Assembly: GCA_014650475.1 (NCBI GenBank)
Contig: BMVA01000001.1
Span: forward strand, 558,001 to 622,000
Length of the DNA stretch: 64,000 bases
Reading direction: 5' to 3'
Source of the DNA: Streptomyces albogriseolus
GTDB taxonomy: Bacteria > Actinomycetota > Actinomycetes > Streptomycetales > Streptomycetaceae
In this document: positions 46,908-55,734 of the stretch, one piece after another
Numbering within the stretch: the first letter of the stretch is position 1
How the letters are laid out: every line of letters begins with the position of its first letter
Made by a program: the position numbers and the translations under genes
Notes under the pieces: model-generated
What the model was told of the DNA's origin: nothing
Seen by the model: the letters and a program-made list of their open reading frames with translations, nothing else
The model's database searches: none

Positions 46908-48071
46908 TCAGCGCAGCAGGGAGCGGCCGATGATCTCCTTCATGATTTCGGTGGTGCCGCCGTAGAGGGTCTGGACGCGGCTGTCGAGGAACGCCCGGGC
47001 GACCTTGTACTCGCTCATGTAGCCGTAGCCGCCGTGGAGTTGGAGGCAGCGGTCGACGACGCGCTTGTTGAGTTCGGTGGCCCACCACTTGGCCATCGAG
47101 GCGTGCACCGCGTCGAGCCGGCGGTCGCTGTGGTCGGCGACGCAGCGGTCCAGGAAGGCGCGGGTGACGGCGTTCTCGGTGGCCATCTCGGCGATCTCGA
47201 AGCGGATGTGCTGGAGCCTCGCGAGCGGCTTGCCGAACGCCTCGCGTTCCTTCACGTAGCGGGTGGTGACGTCGAGGATCTCCTCGGCCGCGGCGGCGGC
47301 GCCGACGGCGATGGCCAGCCGTTCCTGGGCGAGGTTGCCCATGAGGTGGGCGAAGGCCTGGTGCTCCTCCCCCAGCAGGTTCTCCTTGGGGACGCGTACA
47401 TCGGTGAAGAACAGTTCGGCGGTGTCCTGCGCCTTCTGGCCGATCTTGTCGAGGTTGCGGCCGCGTTCGAAGCCGTCCATGCCGCGCTCGACGACGAGCA
47501 GGCTCTGTCCGCCGCTGCCGCCCTCGGGGGTGGTGCGGGCGACCACGACGACGAGGTCGGCGAGGACGCCGTTGGAGATGAACGTCTTGGCGCCGTTGAG
47601 CAGGTAGTGGTCGCCCTGGTCGGTGGCGGTGGTGCGGATGCCCTGGAGGTCGGAGCCGGCGCCGGGTTCGGTCATGGCGATGGCGGTGACCAGGTCGCCG
47701 GAGGTGAAGCCGGGCAGCCAGCGGCGCTTCTGCTCGTCGTTCGCGAGATGGGTGAGGTAGGGGCCGACGATGTCGTTGTGCAGGCTCAGCGCCAGACCGG
47801 AGGCGCCGGCGCGGGCGAACTCCTCGATGAGGACGGCGCTGTAGCGGAAGTCGTCGGTCCCGCCGCCGCCGTACTCCTCGTCGACGGCCATGCCGAGCAG
47901 GCCCTGGCGGCCGGCCTTGCGCCACACCTCGCGGTCCACCACGCCGTCCTTCTCCCAGCGTTCGTGGTGCGGGAGCACCTCCTTCGTCAGGAAGGTCCGC
48001 ACCGTCTCGCGGAAGGCCTCGTGTCCGGGGCCGTACAGGGGACGGTCCGGGGTGCGTTCCGGGGTGGTCAC
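46908..48071 (-). CDS. Acyl-CoA dehydrogenase
   Basis: The 387-residue enzyme contains IAMTEPGAGSDLQGIRTTA, LNGAKTFISNGVLADLVVVVART, LAQERLAIAVGAAAAAEEIL and the C-terminal LHGGYGYMSEYKVARAF with LYGGTTEIMKEIIGRSLL. It resembles long- or branched-chain acyl-CoA dehydrogenases. GTG 48071 overlaps the LLM gene stop (GTGA), placing it in a racemase-LLM-dehydrogenase operon. That linkage points to methyl-branched substrates. Confidence 0.94.
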   Translation of the reverse strand: MTTPERTPDRPLYGPGHEAFRETVRTFLTKEVLPHHERWEKDGVVDREVWRKAGRQGLLGMAVDEEYGGGGTDDFRYSAVLIEEFARAGASGLALSLHNDIVGPYLTHLANDEQKRRWLPGFTSGDLVTAIAMTEPGAGSDLQGIRTTATDQGDHYLLNGAKTFISNGVLADLVVVVARTTPEGGSGGQSLLVVERGMDGFERGRNLDKIGQKAQDTAELFFTDVRVPKENLLGEEHQAFAHLMGNLAQERLAIAVGAAAAAEEILDVTTRYVKEREAFGKPLARLQHIRFEIAEMATENAVTRAFLDRCVADHSDRRLDAVHASMAKWWATELNKRVVDRCLQLHGGYGYMSEYKVARAFLDSRVQTLYGGTTEIMKEIIGRSLLR

Positions 48072-49093
48072 AGCCAGCTCCTCACATGCTCGATCAGTCG
48101 GGCGGGGTCGGGGCCGACGGGGGTGACGTTGAGCATGGTCACGCCCGCCTCGCGGAACACCTCGACGCGGTCGCGGACGTAGCCCTCGGGGCCGGCCAGG
48201 CACAACTGCTCCAGCAGCTCGGCCGGTACGGCGGCCTCCGCGTCCTTCTTGCGTCCGGCGAGGTAGTGCTCCTGGACGGCGGTCGCGGCGGCCTCGTAGC
48301 CGTAGGAGCAGACGAGGTCGAAGTAGAAGTTGCGGCCGGGGGCGCCCATGCCGCCGACGTAGAGGGCGACGGTGGGCCGCATCAGGTCGCGTACGGCCGC
48401 GGCGTCGTCGCCGATGGCGAGCAGGCCGCCCGCGACGACCTGGAGCGGGCCGAGCGCGGGGTCGCGTTGTGCGGTGCCCTCGGCGAGGGCGGAGCCCCAC
48501 ACCTTCTCCGCGTGTTCGGGGGCGTAGAGGAACGGCAGCCAGCCGTCGGCGATCTCGGCGGCCGTGCGGACGCTGGCCGGGCCCAGGGCGGCGAGATAGA
48601 CGGGGATGGAGTCGCGGACGGGGTGGTTGAGCAGCTTGAGGGGTTTGCCGAGGGTGCCGCCCTTCTCGGGCGGGACGGGCAGGTCGGTGATGCCGTGGTG
48701 TTCGATCACCTCGCGCCGCCAGATCCGCCGGGACAAGTGGATCACCTCGCGGGCGCGGCCCAGCGGGCGGTCGTAGACGCGGCCGTGCCAGCCCTCGACG
48801 ACCTGCGGTCCTGAGGCGCCGACGCCGAGGATGGCGCGTCCGCCGCTGATCGCGTCGAGTCCCGCGGCGGTCTGGGCGATGAGGGCGGGGGTGCGGGAGT
48901 AGACGTTGAGGACGGCGGAGCCGATGCGCATCCGCTCGGTCCTCGCGGCGAGGTAACCCATGACCGTCGGGGAGTCGAAGCCGTAGGCCTCGGCGACCCA
49001 CACGGCGTCGAGCCCGGCGCGCTCCAGGGCGGCGGCCCGGTCGGCGGCGGCGCGCGGGTCCTCCGCGTAGGCCAGGGGTGAGGACAGTTCCAT
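48068..49093 (-). CDS. LLM-class flavin/F420-dependent oxidoreductase
   Basis: The 341-residue protein is a luciferase-like TIM-barrel enzyme. It has YAEDPRAAADRAAALERAGLDAVWVAEAYGFDSPTVMGYLA, TERMRIGSAVLNVYSRTPALIAQTAAGLD and GGRAILGVGASGPQVVEGWHG, typical of actinobacterial F420-dependent members. It probably reduces or oxidises an intermediate in the surrounding acyl-CoA pathway. Both ends overlap neighbouring genes (ATGA and GTGA), so it is tightly coupled to the racemase-like and dehydrogenase genes. Confidence 0.88.
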   Translation of the reverse strand: MELSSPLAYAEDPRAAADRAAALERAGLDAVWVAEAYGFDSPTVMGYLAARTERMRIGSAVLNVYSRTPALIAQTAAGLDAISGGRAILGVGASGPQVVEGWHGRVYDRPLGRAREVIHLSRRIWRREVIEHHGITDLPVPPEKGGTLGKPLKLLNHPVRDSIPVYLAALGPASVRTAAEIADGWLPFLYAPEHAEKVWGSALAEGTAQRDPALGPLQVVAGGLLAIGDDAAAVRDLMRPTVALYVGGMGAPGRNFYFDLVCSYGYEAAATAVQEHYLAGRKKDAEAAVPAELLEQLCLAGPEGYVRDRVEVFREAGVTMLNVTPVGPDPARLIEHVRSWL

Positions 49094-50247
49094 CAGCAGT
49101 GGTCCTTCAGCAGGTCGGGCACGCCCCAGTCGCGGGCCACGTCGCAGGTGTGGGCGCCGGGGACGGCCGGCGGGCGCCGCAGGGTGCCGGGCGTGCCGGA
49201 GAAGCGGGGCGCGGGCGCGGGCTGGGTGACGCCGTGCGCCTCGGTGTACGTGCCCCGCGCGGTGAGATGCTTGTGCCCGGCCGCCTCGTGCAGGGAGAGC
49301 ACGGGTGCGACGCAGGCGTCGGTGCCTTCGAAGACGGCCGTCCAGCGGGCGCGGGTGGCGGACCTGAAGCGGGTGGTGAACTCGGCGCGTAGGGAAGGCC
49401 AGTTGCGGGGATCGGCGCGGTCCGGCAGCTCGTCCGCGTCCAGGCCGAGCAGGGAGACGAACACGGCGTAGAAGTGCGGTTCCAGGGCGCCGACCGCCAT
49501 CCAGCCGCCGTCGGAGGTCTCGTAGACGGCGTAGTAGGGGCAGCCGCCGTCGAGCAGGTTGCGGCCGCGCGCGTCCCGCCAGGTGCCCTCGGCGAGCATG
49601 CCCCAGAACAGGCTGGTCAGGTGGGCGGTGCCGTCCACGATGGCGGCGTCCACCACCTGGCCGTGGCCGGTGGCGCGGGCGGTGAGCAGCGCGGCGAGGA
49701 CACCGGTCGTGAGGTAGAGGGAGCCGCCCGCGTAGTCGCCGAGCAGGTTGGCGGGGAGGACGGGCGGCCCGTCCGAGGTCCCGATCATGGACAGGGCTCC
49801 GGTGGTGGCGATGTAGCCGATGTCGTGCCCGGCCAGGGCGGCGAGCGGGCCGTCCTGCCCCCAGCCGGTCATCCGCCCGTACACCAGCGCGGGGTTGGCG
49901 GCCATGCAGTCCTCCGGTCCGACGCCGAGCCGCTCCGCGACGCCGGGCCGGTACCCCTCGAGCAGGATGTCGGCCCGCGCCGCCAACGCCCGGACGGTCG
50001 CGGGTCCTTCGGACGCCTTGAGGTCGACGACGACGGACCGCTTGTTGCGGTTGGTGAGGTCGCGGGCGGGGTCGCCGCCGAGCGGGGCGCCGCCCGGGCG
50101 GTCCACCCGCACCACGTCGGCGCCCAGGTCGGCGAGCAGCATCGCGGCGAACGGTCCCGGTCCGATGCCGGCCAGTTCGACCACGCGCACACCGTCCAGC
50201 GGGCCCGCGACGGTGCGGCCGGGAGGGTGGGTGGAAGTGGGGCTCAT
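49093..50247 (-). CDS. CaiB/BaiF family protein, alpha-methylacyl-CoA racemase-like
   Basis: The 384-residue protein is a family III CoA-transferase relative. LAGHDIGYIATTGALSMIG contains the GHD motif whose His is catalytic in alpha-methylacyl-CoA racemases, and LLGDYAGGSLYLTTGVLAALL carries the following Asp. RNKRSVVVDLKASEG and GYRPGVAERLG are family hallmarks. This favours a racemase that interconverts 2-methyl-branched acyl-CoA epimers before beta-oxidation over a simple CoA-transferase. ATG 50247 follows GAGAGGAA. It is the first gene of the three-gene operon. Confidence 0.87.
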   Translation of the reverse strand: MSPTSTHPPGRTVAGPLDGVRVVELAGIGPGPFAAMLLADLGADVVRVDRPGGAPLGGDPARDLTNRNKRSVVVDLKASEGPATVRALAARADILLEGYRPGVAERLGVGPEDCMAANPALVYGRMTGWGQDGPLAALAGHDIGYIATTGALSMIGTSDGPPVLPANLLGDYAGGSLYLTTGVLAALLTARATGHGQVVDAAIVDGTAHLTSLFWGMLAEGTWRDARGRNLLDGGCPYYAVYETSDGGWMAVGALEPHFYAVFVSLLGLDADELPDRADPRNWPSLRAEFTTRFRSATRARWTAVFEGTDACVAPVLSLHEAAGHKHLTARGTYTEAHGVTQPAPAPRFSGTPGTLRRPPAVPGAHTCDVARDWGVPDLLKDHC

Positions 50248-50298
50248 GGGTTCCTCTCTCGGTGCGCGACGGACCCGCCGTCGCGACCGGGGACTTAC

Positions 50299-50312
50299 TG
50301 AGCGTTCGCTCA
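50299..50312. promoter_or_regulatory. TGAGCG-N2-CGCTCA operator
   Basis: A perfect 14-bp palindrome, TGAGCGTTCGCTCA, lies 52 bases upstream of the racemase-like start. It is related to the TGAACGATCG sites used by acyl-CoA-responsive TetR regulators. The divergent TetR at 50507 is the likely binder. Confidence 0.7.
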
Positions 50313-50418
50313 ACGTAGGAGCGGAACGCGAGACGGTCAACTCCCCGTGCGGGACTTGTTTTTCCGGGAGATGACGGGGAAAGTGACTGCGGGTCGGCCG
50401 TCGTGGGCCACGCTCTCC

Positions 50419-50432
50419 TGAACGATCGCTAA
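50419..50432. promoter_or_regulatory. Second TetR box before the TetR gene
   Basis: TGAACGATCGCTAA is a degenerate copy of the palindrome at 50299, 75 bases before the TetR start. Its position suits autoregulation. Confidence 0.6.
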
Positions 50433-50506
50433 GTGCGGACAGGGAGGTGAGCCGGACCGCACCGCCGTACGATGACGCCGACCGCCGCAGCCCCGGAGGA
50501 GAGCCG

Positions 50507-51217
50507 TTGAACACCGCGCCCAGCCAGGAGACCACCCCGTCGGCGGGACACTGGCGCTCCTACGGCCCGCTCGACCTGCACCCGATCCTGATGCACGCCA
50601 TGCGGGCCTTCAACGAGCACGGGTACCACGGCACATCGGTCCGGGACATAGCCGGCCGGGTGGGGGTCACCGTGCCCGCGCTGTACTACCACTACGAGAA
50701 CAAGCAGGCGCTGCTGGCGACGCTCCTGGAGACGTCCATCAAGGACGTCCTGGACCGCTGCCGCGCGGCCGCCCGGGAGGCCGGGGACGATCCGCTGGCC
50801 CGCTTCTGCGGCATGGTCGAGTCGATCGTCCTGTACATGGCCCACCGCCGCCAACTGGCGTTCCTGGACACGGAGATACGCAGCCTGGAACCGCAGAACC
50901 GGGCCCGGTACGTCGCCCTGCGCGACTATCTGGAGCACATGCTGCTGGACACGGTCGAGGAGGGCCGCGCCCAGGGTGTGTTCACCACCCCCATCCCGGC
51001 CGACGCGGTGCGCTCGGTGCTCGTGATGTGCCAGGGCGTCGCCAACTGGTTCCGCGAGGACGGCCCGCTCACCGCCGAGGAGGTCGCGGAACGGCACGTG
51101 CTGCTGAGCCTGGGCACCGTGGGCCACCCGGCCGCGGTCGCCGGCGACGTCGTCCTGCCGTTCCCGCGGCGGACCCCGCCGGGGCGGGGCGCGGCGTCCC
51201 GCGGGTCGTCGGGCTGA
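50507..51217 (+). CDS. TetR family regulator of acyl-CoA catabolism
   Basis: The product is about 236 residues. Its HTH reads HAMRAFNEHGYHGTSVRDIAGRVGVTVPALYYHYENKQALL, close to regulators of acyl-CoA metabolism such as KstR/FadR-like TetRs. I prefer TTG 50507 because GGAGGA lies 6 bases upstream; GTG 50447 is in frame but has its ribosome site overlapping. Two related palindromes occupy the spacer to the divergent racemase-like operon. It may also drive the downstream DUF4334 and alcohol dehydrogenase genes. Confidence 0.88.
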   Translation: MNTAPSQETTPSAGHWRSYGPLDLHPILMHAMRAFNEHGYHGTSVRDIAGRVGVTVPALYYHYENKQALLATLLETSIKDVLDRCRAAAREAGDDPLARFCGMVESIVLYMAHRRQLAFLDTEIRSLEPQNRARYVALRDYLEHMLLDTVEEGRAQGVFTTPIPADAVRSVLVMCQGVANWFREDGPLTAEEVAERHVLLSLGTVGHPAAVAGDVVLPFPRRTPPGRGAASRGSSG

Positions 51218-51273
51218 GGCACTCCGGGTCCTGACCGCGCCGGCCCGCACCGACCGACGAGAGGACACCTGTG

Positions 51274-51792
51274 ATGGACGTGCACGAGGCGCGAGCCCTG
51301 TTCCGCGAGCTCCAGGAGCGGGACGGCCGGGTCGACCCCGGCGAACTCGACGCGATCTGGGCCGTGCTGCCGACGGCCCGCCCCGAGGAGATCCTCGGTG
51401 CGTGGAAGGGCGGCGAGTTCGACACCGGACACCCGCTCAACGGCGTGCTGGAGAAGGCGGGCTGGTACGGCAAGACGTTCCACTCCCTGCACGACGCCAA
51501 GCCGCTGATGTGCCGGAACGAGGCGGGCGAGATGTACTCCGACACCGAGCTGGGGCAGGGCGAGGCGAGCCTGTGGACGGTGGAGTTCCGCGGGGAGTCG
51601 ACGGCCACGATGGTGTACGACGGGCGGCCGGTGTTCGACCACTTCAAGTGGGTGGACGACAGCACGCTGCTGGGCATCATGAACGGCAAGGACGTGCCGC
51701 CCGAGGGTCCGTACTACTACTTCTACCTGGAGCGTGCTCCCGAGTCAGGGAGCGGCGTCCGGTCCCGGCCCGGCGCCGGAGAGGGCGCGTGA
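51274..51792 (+). CDS. GXWXG/DUF4334 domain protein
   Basis: The 172-residue product has LGAWKGGEFDTGHPLNGVLEKAGWYGKTFHS (the GXWXG module) followed by a DUF4334 part with TATMVYDGRPVFDHFKWVDDSTLLGIMNG. The family is small, cytosolic and of unknown function, often beside oxidoreductases. A GTG directly before ATG 51274 is an alternative start. Its stop overlaps the alcohol dehydrogenase start (GTGA), so the two are co-translated. Confidence 0.85.
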   Translation: MDVHEARALFRELQERDGRVDPGELDAIWAVLPTARPEEILGAWKGGEFDTGHPLNGVLEKAGWYGKTFHSLHDAKPLMCRNEAGEMYSDTELGQGEASLWTVEFRGESTATMVYDGRPVFDHFKWVDDSTLLGIMNGKDVPPEGPYYYFYLERAPESGSGVRSRPGAGEGA

Positions 51793-52877
51793 GACGGATC
51801 CGCGCGGCGGTCGCCGAGACGCCGGGCGCCCCGTTCACCGTGCGGGACCTCGACCTCGGCGAGCCACGTCCGGACGAGGTGCTGGTGCGGATGACCGCGG
51901 CCGGCATCTGCCACACCGACCTGGGCATGCGGGACACCTGGCCCGGCCGGCTCACCCCGATGGTCTTCGGTCACGAGGGCGCGGGCCGGGTCGAGGCGGT
52001 CGGCGCGGAGGTGAGGGGTGTGGCGCCCGGCGACCGGGTCTGCCTCACCTTCGCGAGCTGCGGCGCGTGCGAGCAGTGCGCGACGGGCCATCCCGCTTAC
52101 TGTCTCCACGCGCGGACCCTGAACTTCTCCGGCGGGCGCGCCGACGGCACCACTCCCCTCTCCCGCGACGGCACACCCGTGCACGGCGGCTTCTTCGGCC
52201 AGTCCAGCTTCGCCACGCACGCCGTGGTGCGGGAGCGGGGCGTGGTCCCGGTGCCGGCGGACCTGCCCAACGAGGTCGCGGCGCCGCTCGGGTGCAGCGG
52301 GCAGACGGGCGCGGGCACGGTACTCAACCGGCTGCGGCCCGAACCCGGAGCGTCCCTGGTCGTGACGGGGGCGGGCGGGGTCGGGCTGAGCGCGGTGATG
52401 GCGGCGGTGGCGGGCTGCGACCCGGTGGTGGCGGTCGACCCCGTCCCCGCGCGCCGCGCCCTGGCCGTCGAGCTGGGCGCGAAGGCGGCCCTGCCTCCGG
52501 GGGACGGTCTGGTGGCGGCGCTGCGGGACCTCACGGGCGGCGGGGCGCACCATGTCGTGGAGACGACGGGCCGCCCGGAGGTGGCCCGCCAGGCCGTCGC
52601 CGCGCTGCGCCCGCGCGGCGAGCTGGCGCTGCTCGGTCTGGGCGGCGAGGTGACGTTCGACGTGATGCCGCTGCTGGCCAAGGGGGTGCGGGTGCACGGG
52701 GTGATCGAGGGCGACTCGCATCCCGGCCGCTTCCTGCCGGACCTGGTGGGCCTGTGGCGCCGTGGCCTGTTCCCGCTGGAGACGCTGGTCACGACGTTCC
52801 CGTTCGAGGAGATCGGGTCGGCGGTGAGGGCGATGGAGGAGGGCGGGGTGGTGAAGCCGGTGCTGCTGTTCGACTGA
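51789..52877 (+). CDS. Zinc-dependent alcohol dehydrogenase (aryl/NDMA type)
   Basis: The 362-residue MDR enzyme has the catalytic zinc ligands (AAGICHTDLG, GHEGAGRVEAVG), the structural zinc cluster in CGACEQCATGHPAYC, and the cofactor motif VTGAGGVGLSAVMAA. Length and FFGQSSFATHAVV place it near aryl-alcohol / NAD-type class III-like dehydrogenases. It could oxidise an alcohol in the surrounding oxidation pathway. It starts at GTG 51789, overlapping the DUF4334 gene. Confidence 0.92.
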   Translation: MRRIRAAVAETPGAPFTVRDLDLGEPRPDEVLVRMTAAGICHTDLGMRDTWPGRLTPMVFGHEGAGRVEAVGAEVRGVAPGDRVCLTFASCGACEQCATGHPAYCLHARTLNFSGGRADGTTPLSRDGTPVHGGFFGQSSFATHAVVRERGVVPVPADLPNEVAAPLGCSGQTGAGTVLNRLRPEPGASLVVTGAGGVGLSAVMAAVAGCDPVVAVDPVPARRALAVELGAKAALPPGDGLVAALRDLTGGGAHHVVETTGRPEVARQAVAALRPRGELALLGLGGEVTFDVMPLLAKGVRVHGVIEGDSHPGRFLPDLVGLWRRGLFPLETLVTTFPFEEIGSAVRAMEEGGVVKPVLLFD

Positions 52878-53013
52878 GGGGGCCGGAGGGGCGTCCGGCT
52901 GCCGGACCGTACAGGGGGCGGAGGGTGGCCCGGTCGCCTGCCGTGCGGGAAACGGAGGCTGCCCCGCCGCCGGACCGTACCGGAAACGGAGGGCACCCGG
53001 CCGCCTCACCCCG
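52878..53013. repeat. Four degenerate 34-bp tandem repeats
   Basis: From the dehydrogenase stop to just before the tandem-TetR gene the sequence divides into four 34-bp units: 52878-52911, 52912-52945, 52946-52979 and 52980-53013. GCCGGACCGTA recurs at an offset of 68, and GGAAACGGAGG at an offset of 34. Units are diverged. They could be a regulatory array for the neighbouring TetR gene or decaying simple sequence. Confidence 0.6.
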
Positions 53014-53031
53014 TGTGATTGACTGAACGCC

Positions 53032-54228
53032 ATGGCTCCCGCCTCCTCGTCCGCCCGCTCGGCCGCGCCCGCCGAGCCGGTTCCGGCCACGCGGCCCCGT
53101 AACCGCAGACAGCTGATCGTCGAGGCGGCCGGGCGGGTGTTCAGCGAGCGCGGCTACCACACGGCCTCCATGGAGGAGGTCGCCGCGCAGGTCGGCATCT
53201 CGGCGGCGGCGCTGTACCGGCACTTCCCCAACAAGTACGCCCTGTTCGCGGAGTGCGCGGACGTCATGGTGGACGGGCTGGTCGAGGCGCTCGACGAGGT
53301 GCCGCCGGGGGCGAGCCTCACGGACGTGCTGACGGCGCTCACCCGGATCACCGTGGCGCACCGCGCGTCGGGGGGTGTGTACCGCTGGGAGGCGCGCTAC
53401 CTCAACCGCGAGGACCGCCGGCGGCTGCGGGTGAAGTTCGGGCGTCTGGTCGAGCGGGTCGAGGAGGCGGTGCGGCGCGAGCATCCGCTGCCGGACGAAC
53501 GGCTGCGGGCGGTGGCGGCGCTCGGCGCGATCGGATCGATCACGATGCACCACACCTCCATCGCCCAACGCCGCGCGGAGGAACTGCTGGTGGCTGCCGC
53601 GCTCGGGGTGGCGGCGAGCGACCCCGCGGCGGTGCCGCCCGAGGCGCACCCGGTGGAGCTGCCCGCCCGGCCCGTCCCGCGCACCCGGCGCGCGGAGATC
53701 CTCGCCGCGTCCGTGCCGCTGTTCGCGCGCAACGGCTTCGCCAGCGTCACCAACGGGCAGATCGCGCAGGCGGTGGGCCTGACCCCGTCCGCGCTGTACC
53801 GCCACTACCCCGGGAAGATCGACATCCTGGCGGCGGCCTGCCTCCAGGCGGCGGCGCTGCTGTCCCAGGGGGTGGAGCGGAACCTCCAGGGGGTGTCCGG
53901 GCCGCGTGCGGCGGTCGTCGCGCTGGCCTCGACGTACGTGGCGTACAGCTTCGAGCACACCGAGCTGAACAGCGTGGCCGAGGCCGAACTCGGCGGGCTG
54001 CCCGACGCCTTGCGGCGGCCGGTGGTGCTGGCGCAGCGGGAGCACATCGCCGTGTGGGAGCAGCAGCTGCGGCAGGCCCGTCCGGAGCTGGGCCCGCGGC
54101 AGACCCGGGTGCTGGTGCACGCGGGGTTCGGTGTGGTGGTCGAGGCGGGGCGGGCCCTGCGCTGGCGGGACACCCCGGAGCACCGCGAGACGGTGACCGC
54201 GCTGGTCCTGGGCGCGCTGGGCGTGTGA
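53032..54228 (+). CDS. Tandem TetR: two full regulators fused in one protein
   Basis: The 398-residue protein contains two complete TetR units. The first HTH is RRQLIVEAAGRVFSERGYHTASMEEVAAQVGISAAALYRHFPNKYALF (about 25-72) and the second RRAEILAASVPLFARNGFASVTNGQIAQAVGLTPSALYRHYPGKIDIL (about 223-270). Each is followed by a helical ligand-like domain. A single chain could bind a palindrome as a pseudo-dimer. It sits between alcohol-oxidation genes and the Lcp-like gene and may control them. No frameshift or stop separates the halves. Confidence 0.9.
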   Translation: MAPASSSARSAAPAEPVPATRPRNRRQLIVEAAGRVFSERGYHTASMEEVAAQVGISAAALYRHFPNKYALFAECADVMVDGLVEALDEVPPGASLTDVLTALTRITVAHRASGGVYRWEARYLNREDRRRLRVKFGRLVERVEEAVRREHPLPDERLRAVAALGAIGSITMHHTSIAQRRAEELLVAAALGVAASDPAAVPPEAHPVELPARPVPRTRRAEILAASVPLFARNGFASVTNGQIAQAVGLTPSALYRHYPGKIDILAAACLQAAALLSQGVERNLQGVSGPRAAVVALASTYVAYSFEHTELNSVAEAELGGLPDALRRPVVLAQREHIAVWEQQLRQARPELGPRQTRVLVHAGFGVVVEAGRALRWRDTPEHRETVTALVLGALGV

Positions 54229-54298
54229 CCGCGCCCGGTGTCCCGCCCCTGGGCCCGGTGGCCGCGGGGCGGGCGCACGCGCGCGCGGCTCCGCACGC

Positions 54299-55537
54299 TC
54301 AGCCCGGCCGGTTGCCGGTGGGGATGGTGATGGGCGTGGTGGTGCCGGAGGAGCCCTTGTTGAGGAACAGCATGGCCAGCGCCCGGATGAACTGGTCGAA
54401 CATGTAGAAGGTGCTGGGCATCACGGGCGACAGCCCCTCGCGGAAGAGGATGAACGCCGGCCAGGCCGTACGGACCAGGGCGGCGGCCGCGTAGTCGCGG
54501 CGCAGGCCGAGCCAGTCGCCGACCTGGTCGCTGAGGACGTAGCGCACGAACTCGTTGAGGAAGCCGCGGGTGACGCCGAGGTCGACCTGCGCGGTCAGGC
54601 CGAGCAGGTCCTCCGCGAGCCTGATGCCCTCGGTCGACGGGCTGAGGACCGGGGTGAGGACCTGCCGCGACTGCGCGAGGGCCTCCGCCCAGGTCTTCGG
54701 GATGTGCTCGTAGGGCACGCCGAGCAGATGGACGGCGACCTGCCACATGTGCAGGAAGGCCTCCTGGTCGGCGGCCGGGTACGGGATCCTCCACTCGAGC
54801 AGCTTCTGGTGCACGTAGGTGCCGAGGCTGTGGAAGGTCACGAGGATGTCGGCGGCGCTGATCGGGATGGACTCGTCGGCGACGGCCTTCCAGTGCGGCG
54901 ACTGCGGCAGCAGATGCCGTACGGCGGCGTGCACCACGCGGGTCTTGTTCGCGGTGACGACGAACTGCCCGGTCGGCTTGAACGCGCCGAGCTCGGAGAG
55001 GTCGTAGCCGAAGGTGAACGTCTTGGCCGCGCGGTCCTGCATGTCGGCGCCGCCCGCCGACCAGTAGACGCTCTTGGCCTCGCGGGGGATGACGGTGCTC
55101 ATGATGCCGCTGCCGAGGCCGTACAGCATGAACAGGTACGTGTCGCGGCGCCGGTTGAAGTCGGCGGCGCGGGCGAGCTTGGTCTGGTCCGCCCAGGAGG
55201 GCAGCCGGTTGACCTGCGTCAGGTAGGCGGCGAAGTCGGAGGGGAGGCCGCCGGGGATCGGGTCGTTGTTGTTCACCCAGGACTCCCACGCCCGGTTGAT
55301 CGCCGGGACGTGGCCGCCCTCGATCATCCGGGCCATCAGCGGGTCCGCCGCGTCGTCCCAGATCCACTCGGGGCCGGGCCCTGCGGCGGCCCCGGCTCCG
55401 GCTTCGGTGAGGGCTCCGGTCCCGGCGGTTCCGGCGGCCGGGCCGGCCGACGCCCAGACGGGCACGGGCGCCGCGGCGCCGGCGAGGCCCAGGGCGACAC
55501 CGAGGGTCAGCGCCTTTCTCCTGCTGAGGTTCTCCAT
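54299..55537 (-). CDS. Lcp-like secreted oxygenase (DUF2236) with Tat signal
   Basis: The 412-residue product begins with a twin-arginine signal (LSRRKAL, cleavage near residue 30). The body matches latex-clearing protein: GGLPSDFAAYLTQVNRLPSWADQ, FNRRRDTYLFMLYGLGSGIMSTVIPREAKSVYW, then TRVVHAAVRHLLPQSP, which retains the Arg and heme-ligand His (R-x-x-H), and ILVTFHSLGT, matching the conserved Thr/His pair. Lcp is a b-type heme dioxygenase that cleaves poly(cis-1,4-isoprene). ATG 55537 is chosen because it gives the Tat signal; the frame is open to 55684. Confidence 0.87.
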   Translation of the reverse strand: MENLSRRKALTLGVALGLAGAAAPVPVWASAGPAAGTAGTGALTEAGAGAAAGPGPEWIWDDAADPLMARMIEGGHVPAINRAWESWVNNNDPIPGGLPSDFAAYLTQVNRLPSWADQTKLARAADFNRRRDTYLFMLYGLGSGIMSTVIPREAKSVYWSAGGADMQDRAAKTFTFGYDLSELGAFKPTGQFVVTANKTRVVHAAVRHLLPQSPHWKAVADESIPISAADILVTFHSLGTYVHQKLLEWRIPYPAADQEAFLHMWQVAVHLLGVPYEHIPKTWAEALAQSRQVLTPVLSPSTEGIRLAEDLLGLTAQVDLGVTRGFLNEFVRYVLSDQVGDWLGLRRDYAAAALVRTAWPAFILFREGLSPVMPSTFYMFDQFIRALAMLFLNKGSSGTTTPITIPTGNRPG

Positions 55538-55734
55538 TGACTTACCTGCTTCCCTGAGGGGGAGGGACAGTTCGGGATGCCTTCGCAGACTTGCCAGTTG
55601 CGCGACAGATGCGTGTGGAACCTCGTCGCACGGATGTGATTTTCGATTAACATAGCGAGGGTCGCGGCGGTGGGCAATGGGCATGACGGAGGTGGCCGAC
55701 CGAGGTCGGTGACCGGGGGCCGGGGATGGCTGTG

